Source: Lycium barbarum (lineage: Eukaryota; Streptophyta; Magnoliopsida; Solanales; Solanaceae). Taken from it: 64,000 bases of DNA. Every line of letters starts with the position of its first letter. Position 1 is the first letter of the stretch. The position numbers were made by a program, and so were the translations under genes. The stretch is taken from assembly GCF_019175385.1 (NCBI RefSeq), contig NC_083346.1:60231821-60295820 (forward strand), in the 5' to 3' direction. This document shows positions 35,487 to 48,593 of the stretch, in pieces. The notes beneath the pieces were generated by a model. The model was given only the letters and a program-made list of their open reading frames with translations. It was not told the origin of the DNA and searched no databases.

Positions 35487-36740
35487 GATGTGCAGCCAGA
35501 GAAAAGAGAGATGGCTCATGAGCTCCAGCAGTTAGCTAGCCTAGTAGTTCGAGTAGTGGACTCAGGTAACATGGGAGCTATCATTCAAAGTTCAGCGGTC
35601 TCGTCGCCAGTAGTGGAAGTGAAAGAGCGACAATACGAAGATCCCATGCTAATTCATTATAGAAATACACTCCCTCAGAAGGAGAAGTCATCATTTGAGA
35701 TTTCTAGAGATGGAGTTCTCCGATGCCGAGGCAGGTTATGTATTCCTGATGTTGCAGGATTACACCACCAAATATTAAAAGAAGCCCATTGTTCCCGTTA
35801 TTTTGTTCACCCCGGAGCAACAGAGATGTATCATGATTTTAAATCTATATATTGGTGGAATGGAATGAAGAAGGATATAGCGGAATTTGTAGCCCAATGT
35901 CCTAACTGTCAGCAAGTGAAAATTTAACATCAAAAGCCTGGCGGATTGTTGCAAGCTATAGAAATTCCAACTTGGAAATGGGAAGTAATTAACATGGACC
36001 TCATTACAGGCTTACTCTGTTCCCAAAGTATTACTCTATATGGGTGATTGTGGATAGACTTACGAAGTCAGCTCATTTCTTACCGGTCAGAACTATATAT
36101 ATAGCAGAAGATTATGCAAATCTTTATATGGGCGAAAGTGTAGATCTCCAATTGGGTGGTTCAATGAAGGAGAGACCAAATTGATAGGGCCGGACTTGGT
36201 CCAGCAAGCTATAGAGAAAGTCAAGCTTATATAGGATCGATTATTAACAGCTCAGAGTCGTCAAAAGTCCTATGCAGATAATCGTCGAAGAAACTTAGAG
36301 TTCCAAGTGAAAGATTGGGTATTTTTTAAGGTGTCGCCAATGAAGGGCGTCATGAGATTTGGAAAGAAGGGCAAGCTTAGCCCTTGGTACATTGGACCTT
36401 ATGAGATTATACACAAGGTATCCCATGTGGCTTACAAATTAGATTACCTCCTGATTTGGAGTCAGTTCACCTAGTTTTCCATGTATCGATGCTTCGTAAG
36501 TGCATTGGATATGCTTCTAGAATTGTACCAATAGATGATGTCCAAGTTACCAAACAATTGTCTTATGATGAAGTCCCCATTGCCATTTTAGATAGGCAAG
36601 TACGAAAGCTCAGAACTAAAGAAGTAGCTTCAGTAAAAGTTTTATGGAGAAATAATAATAGAGAGGAAATGACTTGGGAAGCCGAAGAAGACATAAAGCT
36701 CAGGTACCCGCATTTATTTTCACCCCCAGAGGAGACCTAG
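35487..36740 (+). pseudogene. pol: Integrase and chromodomain of element C, core deleted
   Basis: The zinc-binding N-terminus is readable (EAH and CPNC about 35790-35910), followed by TAA at about 35925 in place of a Glu codon. The first catalytic Asp region is near 36000 and slightly deleted. At 36121-36129 the sequence jumps from early core to the [10 protein letters not shown] segment, skipping roughly 300 bases that would hold the second Asp and the Glu of the DDE triad. A short CTTTAT-like repeat sits at the junction. From about 36140 to 36740 the C-terminal integrase part and chromodomain (VLWRNNN, MTWEAEE) are present with minor frameshifts, ending at TAG 36738-36740. Confidence 0.88.
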
Positions 36741-36926
36741 GCAGAGACGCCATTATCCTCAGGTATGTAGTGTTTTTCTTGATATTTTCCTGGTCGTGGG
36801 TGGCCACGGTTATTGATGTTGTTGTTGCATCCTTGTGAGGCAATGTATTTTGGGTTGCTGTGCAGGATGGTAGTGCCATATTATAGGGGAGACTCTGGTG
36901 AAATTTTATAGAATCCCCAAGAACCT

Positions 36927-36962
36927 AACATTCGAGGACGAATATTCCTAAGGGGGCAAGAA
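36927..36962 (+). other. Inverted repeat and polypurine tract of element C
   Basis: AACATTCGAGGACGAATATT (36927-36946, one arm mismatch) followed by AAGGGGGCAAGAA (36950-36962) up to the LTR start. Confidence 0.82.
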
Positions 36963-38417
36963 TGTTACACCTCGAAAATTCCGGGTTTGTTGCCTTGAAA
37001 TTAGAACAATGCGAGTTTAAATGAACATGAAGTTCTTACGAGATTAAGGGAAGTATTAGATAACTTAAGGAGCATTCCATAAGAGTTTGAAGTCATACGT
37101 ATGTGTGAAATTTAGTTTTTTGAAGGAAGTGCAATATAAGTCGTGTTCGGAAAGGTTTTCGCTATAATTGAGCTAATGTTTGTTTGGTGATGTCTTGAGG
37201 GGCTTCTATAGGGCCTATTATATGGTTAATGAAGTGTTATGTAAGTACCAAGAAGGTTCCAGAGGATTGGAAGTCAAACGAATCAATGAGGGAAAGTTTC
37301 GCAAAATTGGGAGTTATACGACCACTTATACGGTCCTTATAACTTTATCCGGTCTGTATAAGAGGGGTCCGCATAACTCGACCTTTACAGAAAGGGAATT
37401 TTCCATAGTGGTGTTATACGGTCCACTTATACGGACCGTATAAGTGGTCCGTATAAGTCTATCGGGCTGATTTTTAACTTTTTGTATAAATAGATAGTCT
37501 TTGCTCTTTTATTTCATTTTTCATCTTCCACAAGTCTTGAGAGCTCAAAAACCTTCTCCAAGCATATTCTACCCAATTCAAGAGAAAATGAAGATCAAGA
37601 GGCAAGAATCAAGGTACATGGGTGTTAGGAGTCTTGCTAGGGTTAGTAGACTGCAAGAGATTCTTGAGTATTGAAGCTAGGGTTTTCACCTATAGCTGCT
37701 CCAAAGCTCATTCCCTTAGATAAAAGGTTAGTTTTCATTCTTATTTCGTTTTATCATGAATTCTTGGTTGTTGAAGAACTTGGGTAGAAAAAGAAAGTAG
37801 AAAATCAGGGCTCAATGTAACTTTTATGATGTTTTTGAGTAGTAAGCTAACGTGAGTCATGATTCTTAGTATGATACGGTTGTAATCTTGTTATGGAAGG
37901 TAGTGATAGTGAGGAGCAAGCATTGTATAAAAATTTGCTAAAATGGGTGTTAAGTTATTGGTATAAGTTGAACATAAGGATGAATTTTGAAGGCTCCATG
38001 GAATGTGAATACTTGATTATGATATTGTGGACGTTATTGTGATTGTTGGGAGTCATTTTGTAATATGGAGGAATGTGATGAAATAGGGGAAATGCTGCCC
38101 AATTTTCATTAGTTCATGAATTATTCTAGTTTGAATTTAAGAGTGTTATTAAGGGTTAACCATGGTATGAATCCTTCTAATGTAGATTGTTCAAGCTACG
38201 ACGGTGAACACTAATTAGTTAAGAGGACAAAGAGGTATGTAAGGCTAACCCTTCTTTCATTAAGGCATGGTTCCTTTGCTATATATATATCCTTTCATGA
38301 GTTCCATAATGTCTTCCAAATGACCCTATCTCTAAGATTATTAAAGCTCATGATTCTCGATACTTTCATGATACTATTACCTCCCTTCTATAATAGTTGA
38401 TCCTCTAAAGATAGATA
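36963..38417 (+). repeat. 3' LTR of element C, left part
   Basis: TGTTACACCTCGAAAATTCC onward, 1455 bp, ending at the insertion of element B. Contains the palindrome array (37315-37460) and TATAAATA at 37485-37492. Confidence 0.85.
37315..37492 (+). promoter_or_regulatory. Palindrome array and TATA box, C 3' LTR
   Basis: At least five TATACGGTCC / TACGGACCGTATAA half or full palindromes, densest at 37415-37456, then TATAAATA at 37485-37492 about 30 bp further. The same arrangement is seen in the LTRs of A and E. Confidence 0.65.
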
Positions 38418-41400
38418 TGTTATATCTCGTATTTTTTATATGTCGAGTTATTCGCAAGAGAATCAACCCAAGTTAAAAACGGGATCATTTTCGGACACGA
38501 AATAGGAACCTTTAATTTTCAATTTTAATTAGAACATAAATGGTTTATAAATTTTAATTAGTATAAAAATATTATTGGAGATTAGGGATTAATTAATTGT
38601 GATTAGATTGTTGAGTAAGAATTAGTGATTAATTAAATTAATTAAGCTTAATTACCATAGTGGGCCCCACCCGAATTAATTAGAAAACAAAATAGATGCC
38701 ACATAGTAGGGCACGTGTAGGGCCTAGGAAATTCATATATAAGCCACCTAGGATGACTCATTGAATCATCTTTCACACATTGTTGAACAAAGAAAAACAA
38801 AAAGGAAAGGAAATGGAGATGGAGAAAAGCTCTCGGCCATAGCCATTGTTGGCCGAGAGAGTGAGCCTTGGTGAGGGGAGTTTGGGGGCTTGATTTCCAA
38901 GGAATCATAGGTGTTCAAAAGGATTTCAACGTGAGTTGAATCGTTGGAGGAGATAACGTTAAGAAATCAAGATCGTTAAGGTAATATTCAACTTTTTTTT
39001 CTATATGTTTTGGAGGTAGTTTAAACTTGAAAAACTTGATAGATGTGTGTTGAATGTAAAAGGTTATAAGTGTTGATGTTGAAGTATAAGTTGTTGTTTT
39101 GGCCGTGAGTAGGGGCTGTTCTAACTTAAAATGATGAATTAATATTGATGTTGTTGTCGTTATGGTTGTTATTAATCGTGTGACGAAAGTGAAGGAATTA
39201 GATAATTAAAGTTAAAGTCGTGTTGTTATGAACATGTTGTTATCCTTGTTAAATTGAAAGGATTGGAGATATGATCATGTCCATATGTTGTTGTTGGTAT
39301 TTATGTGTTAACAGGAGGATAATTGAAAATTCGGGTTAGGCGAATGTATAGGGTTTTGCTGCCTGATTTTCGTTAAGTCCTTAACTAACAAAAACACCCT
39401 AATCGAGAAAGTATAAGTTAAGGAATAAGTTATATAAGCGATAAGCTGCGAAATTACGAACTAGAAAGTATAGTACTAATGATAGCCTTACTTTTATATT
39501 AAATAGGCTAAAGGGACGACGAAGCGAACGGGTTTGCGATTAGTCGTTAACAGGTATATAAAGTTGTCCCTTCTTTCTTTTGGCATGTCTTAGATTTAAG
39601 TGATGAATGATATGAGCTTTGGGGTAATTCTATTCCTAAGTTTTGAGTGTGATTTATGAGTCCTGTTCTTAGAGACTCTACGGCAATTAATGTCCTTGAC
39701 TTTTATAAGCTATTTTGTATTCATGTCTACGATTCCTAAGGCTCTTTTGATATGAACTATAATGACATTCGAGGGATACTTGATATGATTGTCGCTACTG
39801 ATACTAAGGTGTTAATCTCTTCTTCTTATTCTCTTTGAGTCTTGATAATGATTTAATTTGCATATGGTTGCTCACTACTCTGCTCGTGCATGCCTCAATA
39901 TGTCTTTCACCGAGTCTCGGGCCGGGTATGTTATCGTGCACAGTTCCTGTCACGACCCAGCCCCGTGGGCCGCGACTGGCACCCTATCTGGGTACCCAGA
40001 CCAAATCACATGTTTATTATCAAATCCAAACTTATTTCAGAGTTTCATAAAAGTCATATCAAACATAACTTATCGAAATATGTCTTAAGCGGTCGCACAA
40101 ATCAAATACAAACTGAGCGGCGGAAAAGACATCACCGGTCAAAAGTGCAAACATAAGCATAAGGGCCATTTGGGGCCATCATAACAAGCAGACCGCTTTA
40201 AGACCAGAAAACGAAATCAAACCAACATATACAGGACCCTCACCCCACATATATGACTACAGGCCTCTACGAATTCAAAACAAAGACATATGGCGAGACA
40301 GGGCCCCGCCGTACCCAAATAGTCAAATATACCGAACATATACAAAGCAGAAAGAGTCTGTACCAAAAGTGGACTCCGGATCAAAGAGGAGTACTCCGGA
40401 ATAGCAAAGAGGGAAGCCTACTGTGGAGGATCACCAATATCTGCACCTGCGGGCATGAAACGCAGCCCCCGAAGAAAGGGGGTCAGTACGAAATATGTAC
40501 TGAGTATGTAAAGCACGGAGTACAGAAATATGGATCAAAACTGAAAGCAAATCAGATAACAAAGTGGAGTACAAATCGGGATGTCAAAATCCGTATCAAA
40601 ATCATATACGTATACATAATGCAAACGAAATCATGCAAACTCTTAGGAATGTGGTCGCCACTCCGACGCTGGCGCCACACACAGCATAACACCAGAAAGG
40701 TTTCAAATCTCCGTATCTCCGAACACAAACACAAACATAGGTGAGCGTATCGCATCACGAGCCGTATCATAACATAACTCCAAACGGAACCCGGCCCTAT
40801 GGCGAAGCCTCGGGAACCGTAACACAGCATACGGCCGAATTATCATAAGGCGCACGAATCATAACCGGCCTGGGAACCGGTGAACGAAGTCATAATAAGG
40901 CACGAGCGGAGTCGTGAGCAAACAAATGCAAATCATACTTCAAAATAGTCTTTCAAAACATAATAGTTTTACAAATCGTCCCATAGCACAAAATAAGCGA
41001 ATACTTAGTCGATACAAAGATCCGTTTCACAAAAGTTTCCAAAGTGGTACGTATGGCTCAAAACATAACTTAGCATATCATAATATTCAAAATATATCTC
41101 ATAGGAGGGAGTTCCAAAATCGAAAGTATCATATCAAACTTTATTCACAAAGATAGCCCAATATGACAAATAGGGCGTCTCGGGGTTAGTGGGCCCACCT
41201 CGAGTCAAATTGAGGTGGCGAACATAATTTACGAACATTTAGGGGCCAAAAGGTCATACATAATCATTTCCAAGTTACCCGACCACATTTCGATAGGTTT
41301 CGGACGATTGGTGGCATTCTAGCCAAAATAGAGCCCTTAGGCTTCAATTGAATTGAACGAATAGTAACGTTTCTGTGGATCGGGTTTCGAGGAGCAGAAA

Positions 41401-43667
41401 TGCTCCGGAAGTTCCAATAGTCGCCTATCACACTAAGACATGCCAAATGAAGAAGTGGGAAGCTTTACATACCTTACAGACGTCGTATGCTCTCCCAAAA
41501 GTCAAGTCCCGTTTCGTCTGAAATCTGCAAATGGTCAAAGTTACCAATTGAGATTCTTAGGCTTAAAAATGCCATTAACTTCATTTTTGTCTACCAAAAT
41601 TTCGGCAGCATTTCCCCTATAAATCTAACACCCCCGAGACTTAGCTCGGCTCAAAATACATCAACAACAGCAATCCAAACATCATCAAACAATATAAACC
41701 ATATTCAAACTTCAAAAGTCTACCTTACTACGCAAATTGGAAATCTTTCATTCAAACTTCAAAATTCCAAATCTATATCCATATTATTGTATTCATTTAC
41801 TCATTCAAGATTATGCCATCACATTCCAAATACATTCCAAGCCATACACGAAATTTCCCAAAATCCATAACTTTCCATAATTCCTTCAAAACACCAAAAG
41901 TCACGACGAACATTCTAACTTGCGTCGTTTCATTCCGAATTCATTAACATCAACCATAAATCATATTTAAAGTCTTTAGCACCTTAGACATACAATGATA
42001 TACACAACTATACCAAAGGTATACACTTTCCGATAACGTTCCGAAATCATTTTCCAACGCCAATCCAATTCATCAATCAATCATTTACGACATAAAGGCC
42101 ACAACGACACATTATACAAACTAAACAAGATCAATTCATATCACTTTACACTACATAAGTGCCACGGCTCCAACACCAAACACACACACACCCACGACTT
42201 TTTTATATACATCAAATTTACGGGATTCTCGTCTATTCTCAATCCTTAACATATTCATATCAATTCTATAACATTAAAGGGGCAAAATTCTTACCTTTTC
42301 TTGAAAACCCGACTTGTCGTAAACGGAGTTCTTGTGTCAAACTAATTATACCCCGTTGAAGAGGGTCTTGAGTACTTCACAACTATGTAGAAACTAGGAT
42401 TTTTGGATTAGAATCAAAGGCTTGGGAATTTTTTTGGTTGAGGAATATGGGATTCGGCCGAGAGGGTGATTGCCCTTGTTCTTTTTTTGTTTTTTGTTTT
42501 GTGTGATTTATCTTGAAAATTCTAAAGGGGTATGGATATATATCTTCATTAAGGGTCATGTGAAATTCACATGACCACTTAATATGGGGCTTGGGCCAAG
42601 GCCGACCACCCCCTTGAATTGGGCTTCAATTTTGTGTCATATTTTCTTGGCCCAATTCATAAAAAGTCCCGTTTTGTAATTCCCGAAACTAATTTCCGAA
42701 ATTCCAAATATACCCTCGGCCTTCCCCGATGTCTTAACATTAATGATTCCATAATCAACATAGTCATATTCATTAAAATCAAAATATTTCCTTATAACAC
42801 ACAAATCGTAATTATTTCTCGATTTCCAATTATACAAAAACATGGAACATAACAGTTCCACTGCATTGTTCACCGAGTCCCTCACTAGAGGGCCGGGTAC
42901 GATATGTATATATATATGATGATATGATGACATGATGATATGATGATATGTTATGGCGGCCAGGAGGGCATATGATGACTTTATTCACCGAGTCCTATAA
43001 TGGCCCGCGTATGATATATGATATTGACATGCATGATTTATGTTTACAAAGGCAAGTGTTCTGGTATTCTGGATGTTATATTTCTCTCCTGCACTCCCTA
43101 TTTCGGTTATGATCGTCCTTACTATATTTCATGCTTTACATACTCAGTACATATCTCGTACAGACCCCCCTTTCTTCGGGGGGGCTGTGTTTCACGCCCG
43201 CAGGTGTAGATACTCGCTTTGGTGATCCGCTAGCTTAGGACTTCTATTCAGCTGTCATGCAGAGCTCCGTTGTTCCGGAGCCTAGATTTTGGTACAGACC
43301 TTCTGATATATATATGTATATGTTTGTCCAGGGGTACGACGGGGCCCTGTCCCGTCATATTTCACTGGTGATACTCTTAGAGGTCTGTAGACATGTGTGT
43401 GGGTTGTATACAGATTTGATCAGCTGCGTCTATATAGTTCTGTCGTTGTAGCAGCCTTGCCGGCTTGCATATGCTATCGTTTCGTAGTGGCAGCCTTGTC
43501 GGCTTGCGTAATATAATGATATATACAGTGGCAGCCTCGTCGGGTTGCGTATGTTATTACGATGTGATTGATTGAGGACCTATAGTACCAGTCCGATTAT
43601 GTTTGACATGTACATATGGGTGTCCAGCTCTGGCACTAGTCATGGCCCACGGGGCTGGGTCGTGACA
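38418..43667 (+). repeat. 5' LTR of element B, split by S4
   Basis: Starts TGTTATATCTCG, ends GGGTCGTGACA. Halves at 38418-39947 and 42860-43667. Closely similar to 58920-61270. It contains CACCGAGTCC...GGGCCGGGTA units near 42875 and 42986, the mid-LTR hairpin block at 43139-43205 (seven Gs in the G run), and three spaced repeats of GTGGCAGCCTTGTCGGCTTGC type at 43450-43555. Confidence 0.9.
39948..42854 (-). mobile_element. Element S4: solo LTR
   Basis: 2907 bp with perfect GTTCC duplications at 39943-39947 and 42855-42859. On the minus strand it begins TGTTATGTTCCATG and ends GGGTCGTGACA. Same family and orientation as S3. Removing it restores continuity with the 3' LTR of B (compare 60450-60470). 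Mid-LTR hairpin block at 40441-40508, reverse complement. Confidence 0.93.
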
Positions 43668-43671
43668 AAAG

Positions 43672-43682
43672 TGGTATCAGAG
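43672..43682 (+). other. Primer-binding site of element B
   Basis: TGGTATCAGAG followed by T where A and E have C, so 11 of the usual 12 bases match. Shared leader block (CATGTCTAGTAGAGTCTTG) at 43709-43727. Confidence 0.85.
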
Positions 43683-43870
43683 TCGTTCATCCCAGAGTGT
43701 CTACAGACCATGTCTAGTAGAGTCTTGTTTATCGGTGTGTTGTGCACCACATCTATAAACAGGAAGCTACAGGACATTTAGGATGTCATCTTTCCTTCTT
43801 ATGCTGGATCGTGCGATAGAGCTATATTATCAGGATAATCCCTTCCTAACAGACTATTATGTTTACAGCT

Positions 43871-45282
43871 ATGCCTCCAAAGAAAGCGACAACTGCCCAG
43901 AAGGGCAAATCGGTAGTAGGGGGCACTAGCCAGACTCGGAGAGTTACTAGGGCTCGTGCCCAGTTTATGCCTGCGATTGTGTTCCAGTCCGCGAGTTCTG
44001 CTACACCGCCACTTCCAGAGGAACCTAGGACAGCGGCAGCTCCAGGACAGGGGGCGGCTCCACCGCCAGCTCCCGAGGTTCCAGCACCTGAGCCTCCAGC
44101 TCCTCAGCCAGGGATGGAGGATAGAGCCATGCGAGATGCAGTTCAGTATCTCACCAGATTAGTGGAATGGTATGCTCGCAGGCATGGACTAGGGGTTGAC
44201 CAGACGGATAGATATGACAGTTTGAGAGCCCGTGACTTCCTAAGCTGTAATCCTCTAGAGTTTTTCGGGTCAAAGCCCGAGGATGACCCGCAGGAGTTCG
44301 TTCGGCAGATGCAGCGTACGTTGCGGATAATTAAGGCTTCTGGGACTGAGTCTGTTGAGTTAGCTTCGTATCGATTGCGGGATGTGGCTGTCAATTGGTA
44401 TAAGTCGTGGGAGTTGTGTAGGGCGAGGATGCTCCTCCAGCAGTATGGGATGAGTTTGTGGAGGCCTTCCTTGGACACTTTCTGCCTCCAGAGATGCGGT
44501 GCGCTAGAGCTGATAGATTCCTACAGTTGAGGCAGAGAGGCAGGAGTGTTCGAGAGTATAGCCTAGAGTTTGACTCGTTGGCTATCTATGCACCCACTAT
44601 TGTAGCTGATATGGCGGATAGAGTGCATCGGTACGTGATGGGGTTAGATCATTATTTGATTGATGGTTGTATGGCAATGGCTCTTCAGCCAGGTATGGAT
44701 ATTGCTCGGGTACAGGCATATGCACAGGGGGTAGAGGATCGACACAGAGGATGCCAGCCAGATAGAGATTATGATAGAGGCCAGCATAAGAGGGCCAGAT
44801 CGGCTGGCTATCCTGGCGAGTTTGGAGGCGGGCAGCCTCAGCAACATATTAGATATCCGTCCCAGCTAGCACAAAGTGCACCTCCACAGTTTACAGGTAG
44901 AAGGTTTGACAGCACAGGTTATTCAGGAGCCGGTCGGAGCTCCAAGGCTTTGGGTTCGCAGATGAACAGAGGTTTCATTCAGTCGAGGCCACCTTTGCCT
45001 CGGTGCTCTCGGTGTGGTAGGCCTCATTTTAGGGAATGTTGTCTCGTTACAGGTGCTTGCTTTTCTTGCGGCCGTCAAGGCCATATTATGAGAGAGTGTC
45101 CGTATGGGGGCGGTTCAGGTGGTAGGGTTCAGCCCACTAGGTCGGTTGCTGGTTCATCTTCTTCTGTAGCTATGCGCCCTATGGGGCAAGGTGTTCAGGT
45201 ACCAACAGGCCGTGGTAGAGGTCGTGGCGGAGCTTCTAGTTCTAGTGGTCCTTCGAACCGCATATGTGCTTTGGCTAGTTGA
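43871..45282 (+). pseudogene. gag: gag of element B, one frameshift
   Basis: The ATG at 43871 (MPPKKATTAQKG) is preferred over the in-frame ATG at 43859 because it matches the start in A and E. Basic start, then a Pro/Ala-rich segment (44030-44120), Gag domain, Arg/Gly-rich linker, and zinc knuckle with Cys 45058, Cys 45067, His 45082 and Cys 45097. One base is missing at about 44415, shifting the second half of the Gag domain to another frame. TGA at 45280-45282 interrupts the gag-protease linker. Apart from these, gag is better preserved than in A, and the stop seen before the knuckle in A and E is absent. Confidence 0.9.
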
Positions 45283-48200
45283 CAGGATCAGGAGGCGTCA
45301 CCAAATGTGGTTACAGGTATACTATCGATTTTCTCTCGAGATGTGTATGCATTGATAGACCCAGGCTCCACATTATCATATATTTCTCCCTTTGTTGCTA
45401 GTAGAATTGTGATAAAACCTGAATCGATAGAGCCATTTGAGGTAGCTACACCGGTAGGAGATTCTGTGATAGCAAGGCAAGTATATAGAGATTGTTCGGT
45501 GCTTATATATAGTCGTTGCACCAGGGTAGATCTGATAGAGCTACATATGACTGAGTTTGATGTTATTATGGGTATGGATTGGTTAGCTTCTTGTTATGCT
45601 AACGTTGATTGTAGAGGCAAGTTAGTCCGATTCTAGTTCCTAGGAGAGCTAATTATAGAGTGGATGGGAAGTACAACATCGCCGAGGGGTAAGTTTATTT
45701 AATTTCTCAAGGCAAAGAAGATGGTCAGAAAGGGTTATATTTATCATCTGGTTCGGGTGCATGACCTGAAGGCAGAGGCGCCGACTCTTCAGTCAGTGCC
45801 GATAGTTAGCGAATTTCCAAATGTATTCCCAAATGAACTTCCAGGCCTTCCTCCTGAACGGGAGATAGAGTTTGCTATAGATGTGATACCAGATACTCAG
45901 CCCATATCTATTCCTCCTTATAGGATGGCACCTGCAGAACTGAAGGATTTGAAGGAGCAGCTGAGAGACTTGTTAGAAAAAGGCTTCATTAGACCCAACA
46001 CATCACCTTGGGGAGCACCGGTATTATTCGTGAGAAAGAAAGATGGATCGCTGCGAATGTGTATTGATTATAGGCAGCTGAACAAGGTGACAATAAAGAA
46101 TAGATATCCCCTCCCCAGAATTGATGATCTATTTGACCAGTTGCAGGGTGCTAAGTGTTTCTCAAAGATAGACTTACGGTTAGGCAACCACCAGGTGCGA
46201 GTAAGGGAGGCAGATATTCTGAAGACTGCATTCAGGACCCGATACGGGCATTATGAGTTTAGAGTAATGTCTTTTGGGCTGACCAATGCCCCAGTAGTAT
46301 TTATGGATCTAATGAACCGAGTGTTCAAGCCATTCCTAGATATGTTCGTGATTCTATTCATTGACAATATTCTAGTCTATTCACGATCAGAAGAGGAACA
46401 TGCAGATCATTTGAGGACTGTACTTAGAGTGCTCCAGCACCAGAAGCTGTATGCTAAACTTTCTAAATATGAATTCTGGCTGACTTCGGTAGCATTCTTG
46501 GGGCATATTATTGGAGCTGACGCCATTCGGGTAGATACACAGAAGATTGAGGAGGTGAAGACTTGACCTAGACCTACGACACCTACCGAGGTACGTAGTT
46601 TTCTGGGGCTAGCAGGGTATTACAGGAGGTTTGCAGAGAAGTTTGCCTCAATTTCAGTGCCTTTAACAAGGCTAACACAGAAGGCAACTAAGTTTTAGTG
46701 GATCGATGCTTGCGAGCGAAACTTCCAATTATTGAAGGATAAGTTGACTACTGCTCCAGTTCTAACACTTCCTGAGGGGCCAGATGGCTATGTTATTTAT
46801 TGTGATGCCTCAGGTGTGGGGCTAGATTGTGTGTTGATGAAGCACGGCAGAGTTATAGCCTATGCCTCCCGACAGCTCAGAAAGCACGAAAGAAATTATC
46901 CCACACATGATCTGGAGTTAGCAGCGGTAGTGCATGCCTTGAAGATATGGAGAAATTAGTTATACGGCGTGCACGTTGATATTTATACAGATCATAAGAG
47001 TCTCCAATATATCTTTAAGCAGAAGGAGCTAAATTTACGGCAGAGGCGGTGGCTAGAGTTGCTGAAGGACTATGATGTTGATATTCTATACTACCCAGGG
47101 AAAGCAAATGTTGTAGCAGATGCACTCAGCCGTAAATCTATGGGCAGCTTGGCAGATGTACAACCAGAACGGAAGGAGATAATTCATGAGATTGGCCAGT
47201 TAGCTAATCTTGGAGTCCGTTTGGCTGATTCTGATGATGGCGGAGTTTCTATTCGAGGAGTTGCTGAACCCTCTATCATTGAAGTGGTAAAGAGACGCTA
47301 GTACGAGGACCCTGTTATTATACATGATAGAGATGCAACTCTTCAAAAGGGGGAGACTCCATTCGAAGTTGCACCTGACGGAGTGCTACGATACAGAGGC
47401 AGATTATGTATACCTGAGGTTGCAGGGCTACGACAACAGGTTATGGGAGAGGCACACTATGCCCGTTATTCTGTTCATCCAGGGTCAACGAAGATGTATC
47501 ATGACCTCATATGCTTGTATTGGTGGGATGGTATGAAGAAGGATATAGCGAAGTTTGTTGCTCAGTGCCCGAATTGTCAACAGGTTAAGGTCGAGCATCA
47601 GAAGCCTGGTGGGTTATTACAGGAGATGGAGATTCCAACCTGGAAAAGGGAGGTAATTAATATGGACTTCGTCACAGGTTTACCTCGCACTCTACGAAGA
47701 TATGACTCTGTTTGGGTTATCATTGATATGCTGACAAAATCAGCCCATTTTCTTCCAGTCAGGACTACTTATTCAGCTGAGGACTATGCTAATTAATACC
47801 TCAAGGAGATAGTGAGACTTCACGGGGTTCCCACAGCTATTCTCTCCAATAGAGGAGCCCAGTTTACAGCTAACTTCTGGAGATCCTTCCAGGAGGGATT
47901 GGGGACACAACTGAGTCTTAGCACAGCATTCCATCCTCAGATTGACGGACAGGCCGAGCGTACCATTCAGACACTACAAGATATGTTACGGGCCTGTATT
48001 ATTAATTTCAGGGGTAGCTGGGATGATCATTTGCCACTTATTGAGTTTTCCTATAATAACAGTTACCATTCGGGTATTCAGATGGCACCATATGAGGCCT
48101 TGTATGGGAGGAAGTGCAGGTCACCTATTGGCTGGTTTGATGTTGGTGAGACCAAATTAATAGGCCCAGACATGGTTCAGCAGGCCGTTGATAAAGTGAA

Positions 48201-48593
48201 GCTTATTCAGGAAAGGTTGCTAGCAGCCCAGAGCCGACAGAAATCATATGCCGATAATCGACGTCGACACTTGGAATTTCAGGTTGGTGATTGGGTGTTC
48301 TTGAAGGTGTCACCCATGAAGGGTGTCATGAGATTCGGCAAGAAATGGAAGCTAAGCCCGAGGTACATTGGGCCTTATCAGATTGTCGGTAGGGTAGGCC
48401 GGGTTGCCTACGAGTGGGACCTACCGTCTGATTTGGAAGCAGTACATCCAGTCTTTCACGTGTCAATGCTTCGCAAATGTATAGGCGATCATTCCAGAGT
48501 ATTTCCTGTAGATGATGTCCAGGTGACAGAGGAGTTATCCTACGAGGAGCATCCTATAGCCATACTTGATCGGCGGGTTAGGAGGTTAAGAAC
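45283..48593 (+). pseudogene. pol: pol of element B: PR, RT, RNase H, integrase; catalytic residues lost
   Basis: Protease DPGS is near 45358. RT from about 46000 has its catalytic box as FIDN: the second Asp codon is AAT at 46366-46368. RNase H motifs DASG, HDLE and TDHK are readable (46800-47000), and ADALSR is near 47120. Integrase has CPNC near 47570, the first Asp in the MDF segment near 47660, Asn (AAT, 47848-47850) at the second catalytic Asp, and Glu at 47956-47958. Stops: TAG 45634, TAA 45700, TGA 46564, TAG 46696, TAG 46957, TAG 47299, TAA 47794. The reading frame otherwise stays the same throughout and runs into E at 48593, seven codons into the chromodomain region. Confidence 0.92.

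Noticed and set aside
40253..40744. 163-codon open frame
   Set aside because: Inside solo LTR S4, antisense to it; the homologous S3 does not keep the frame.
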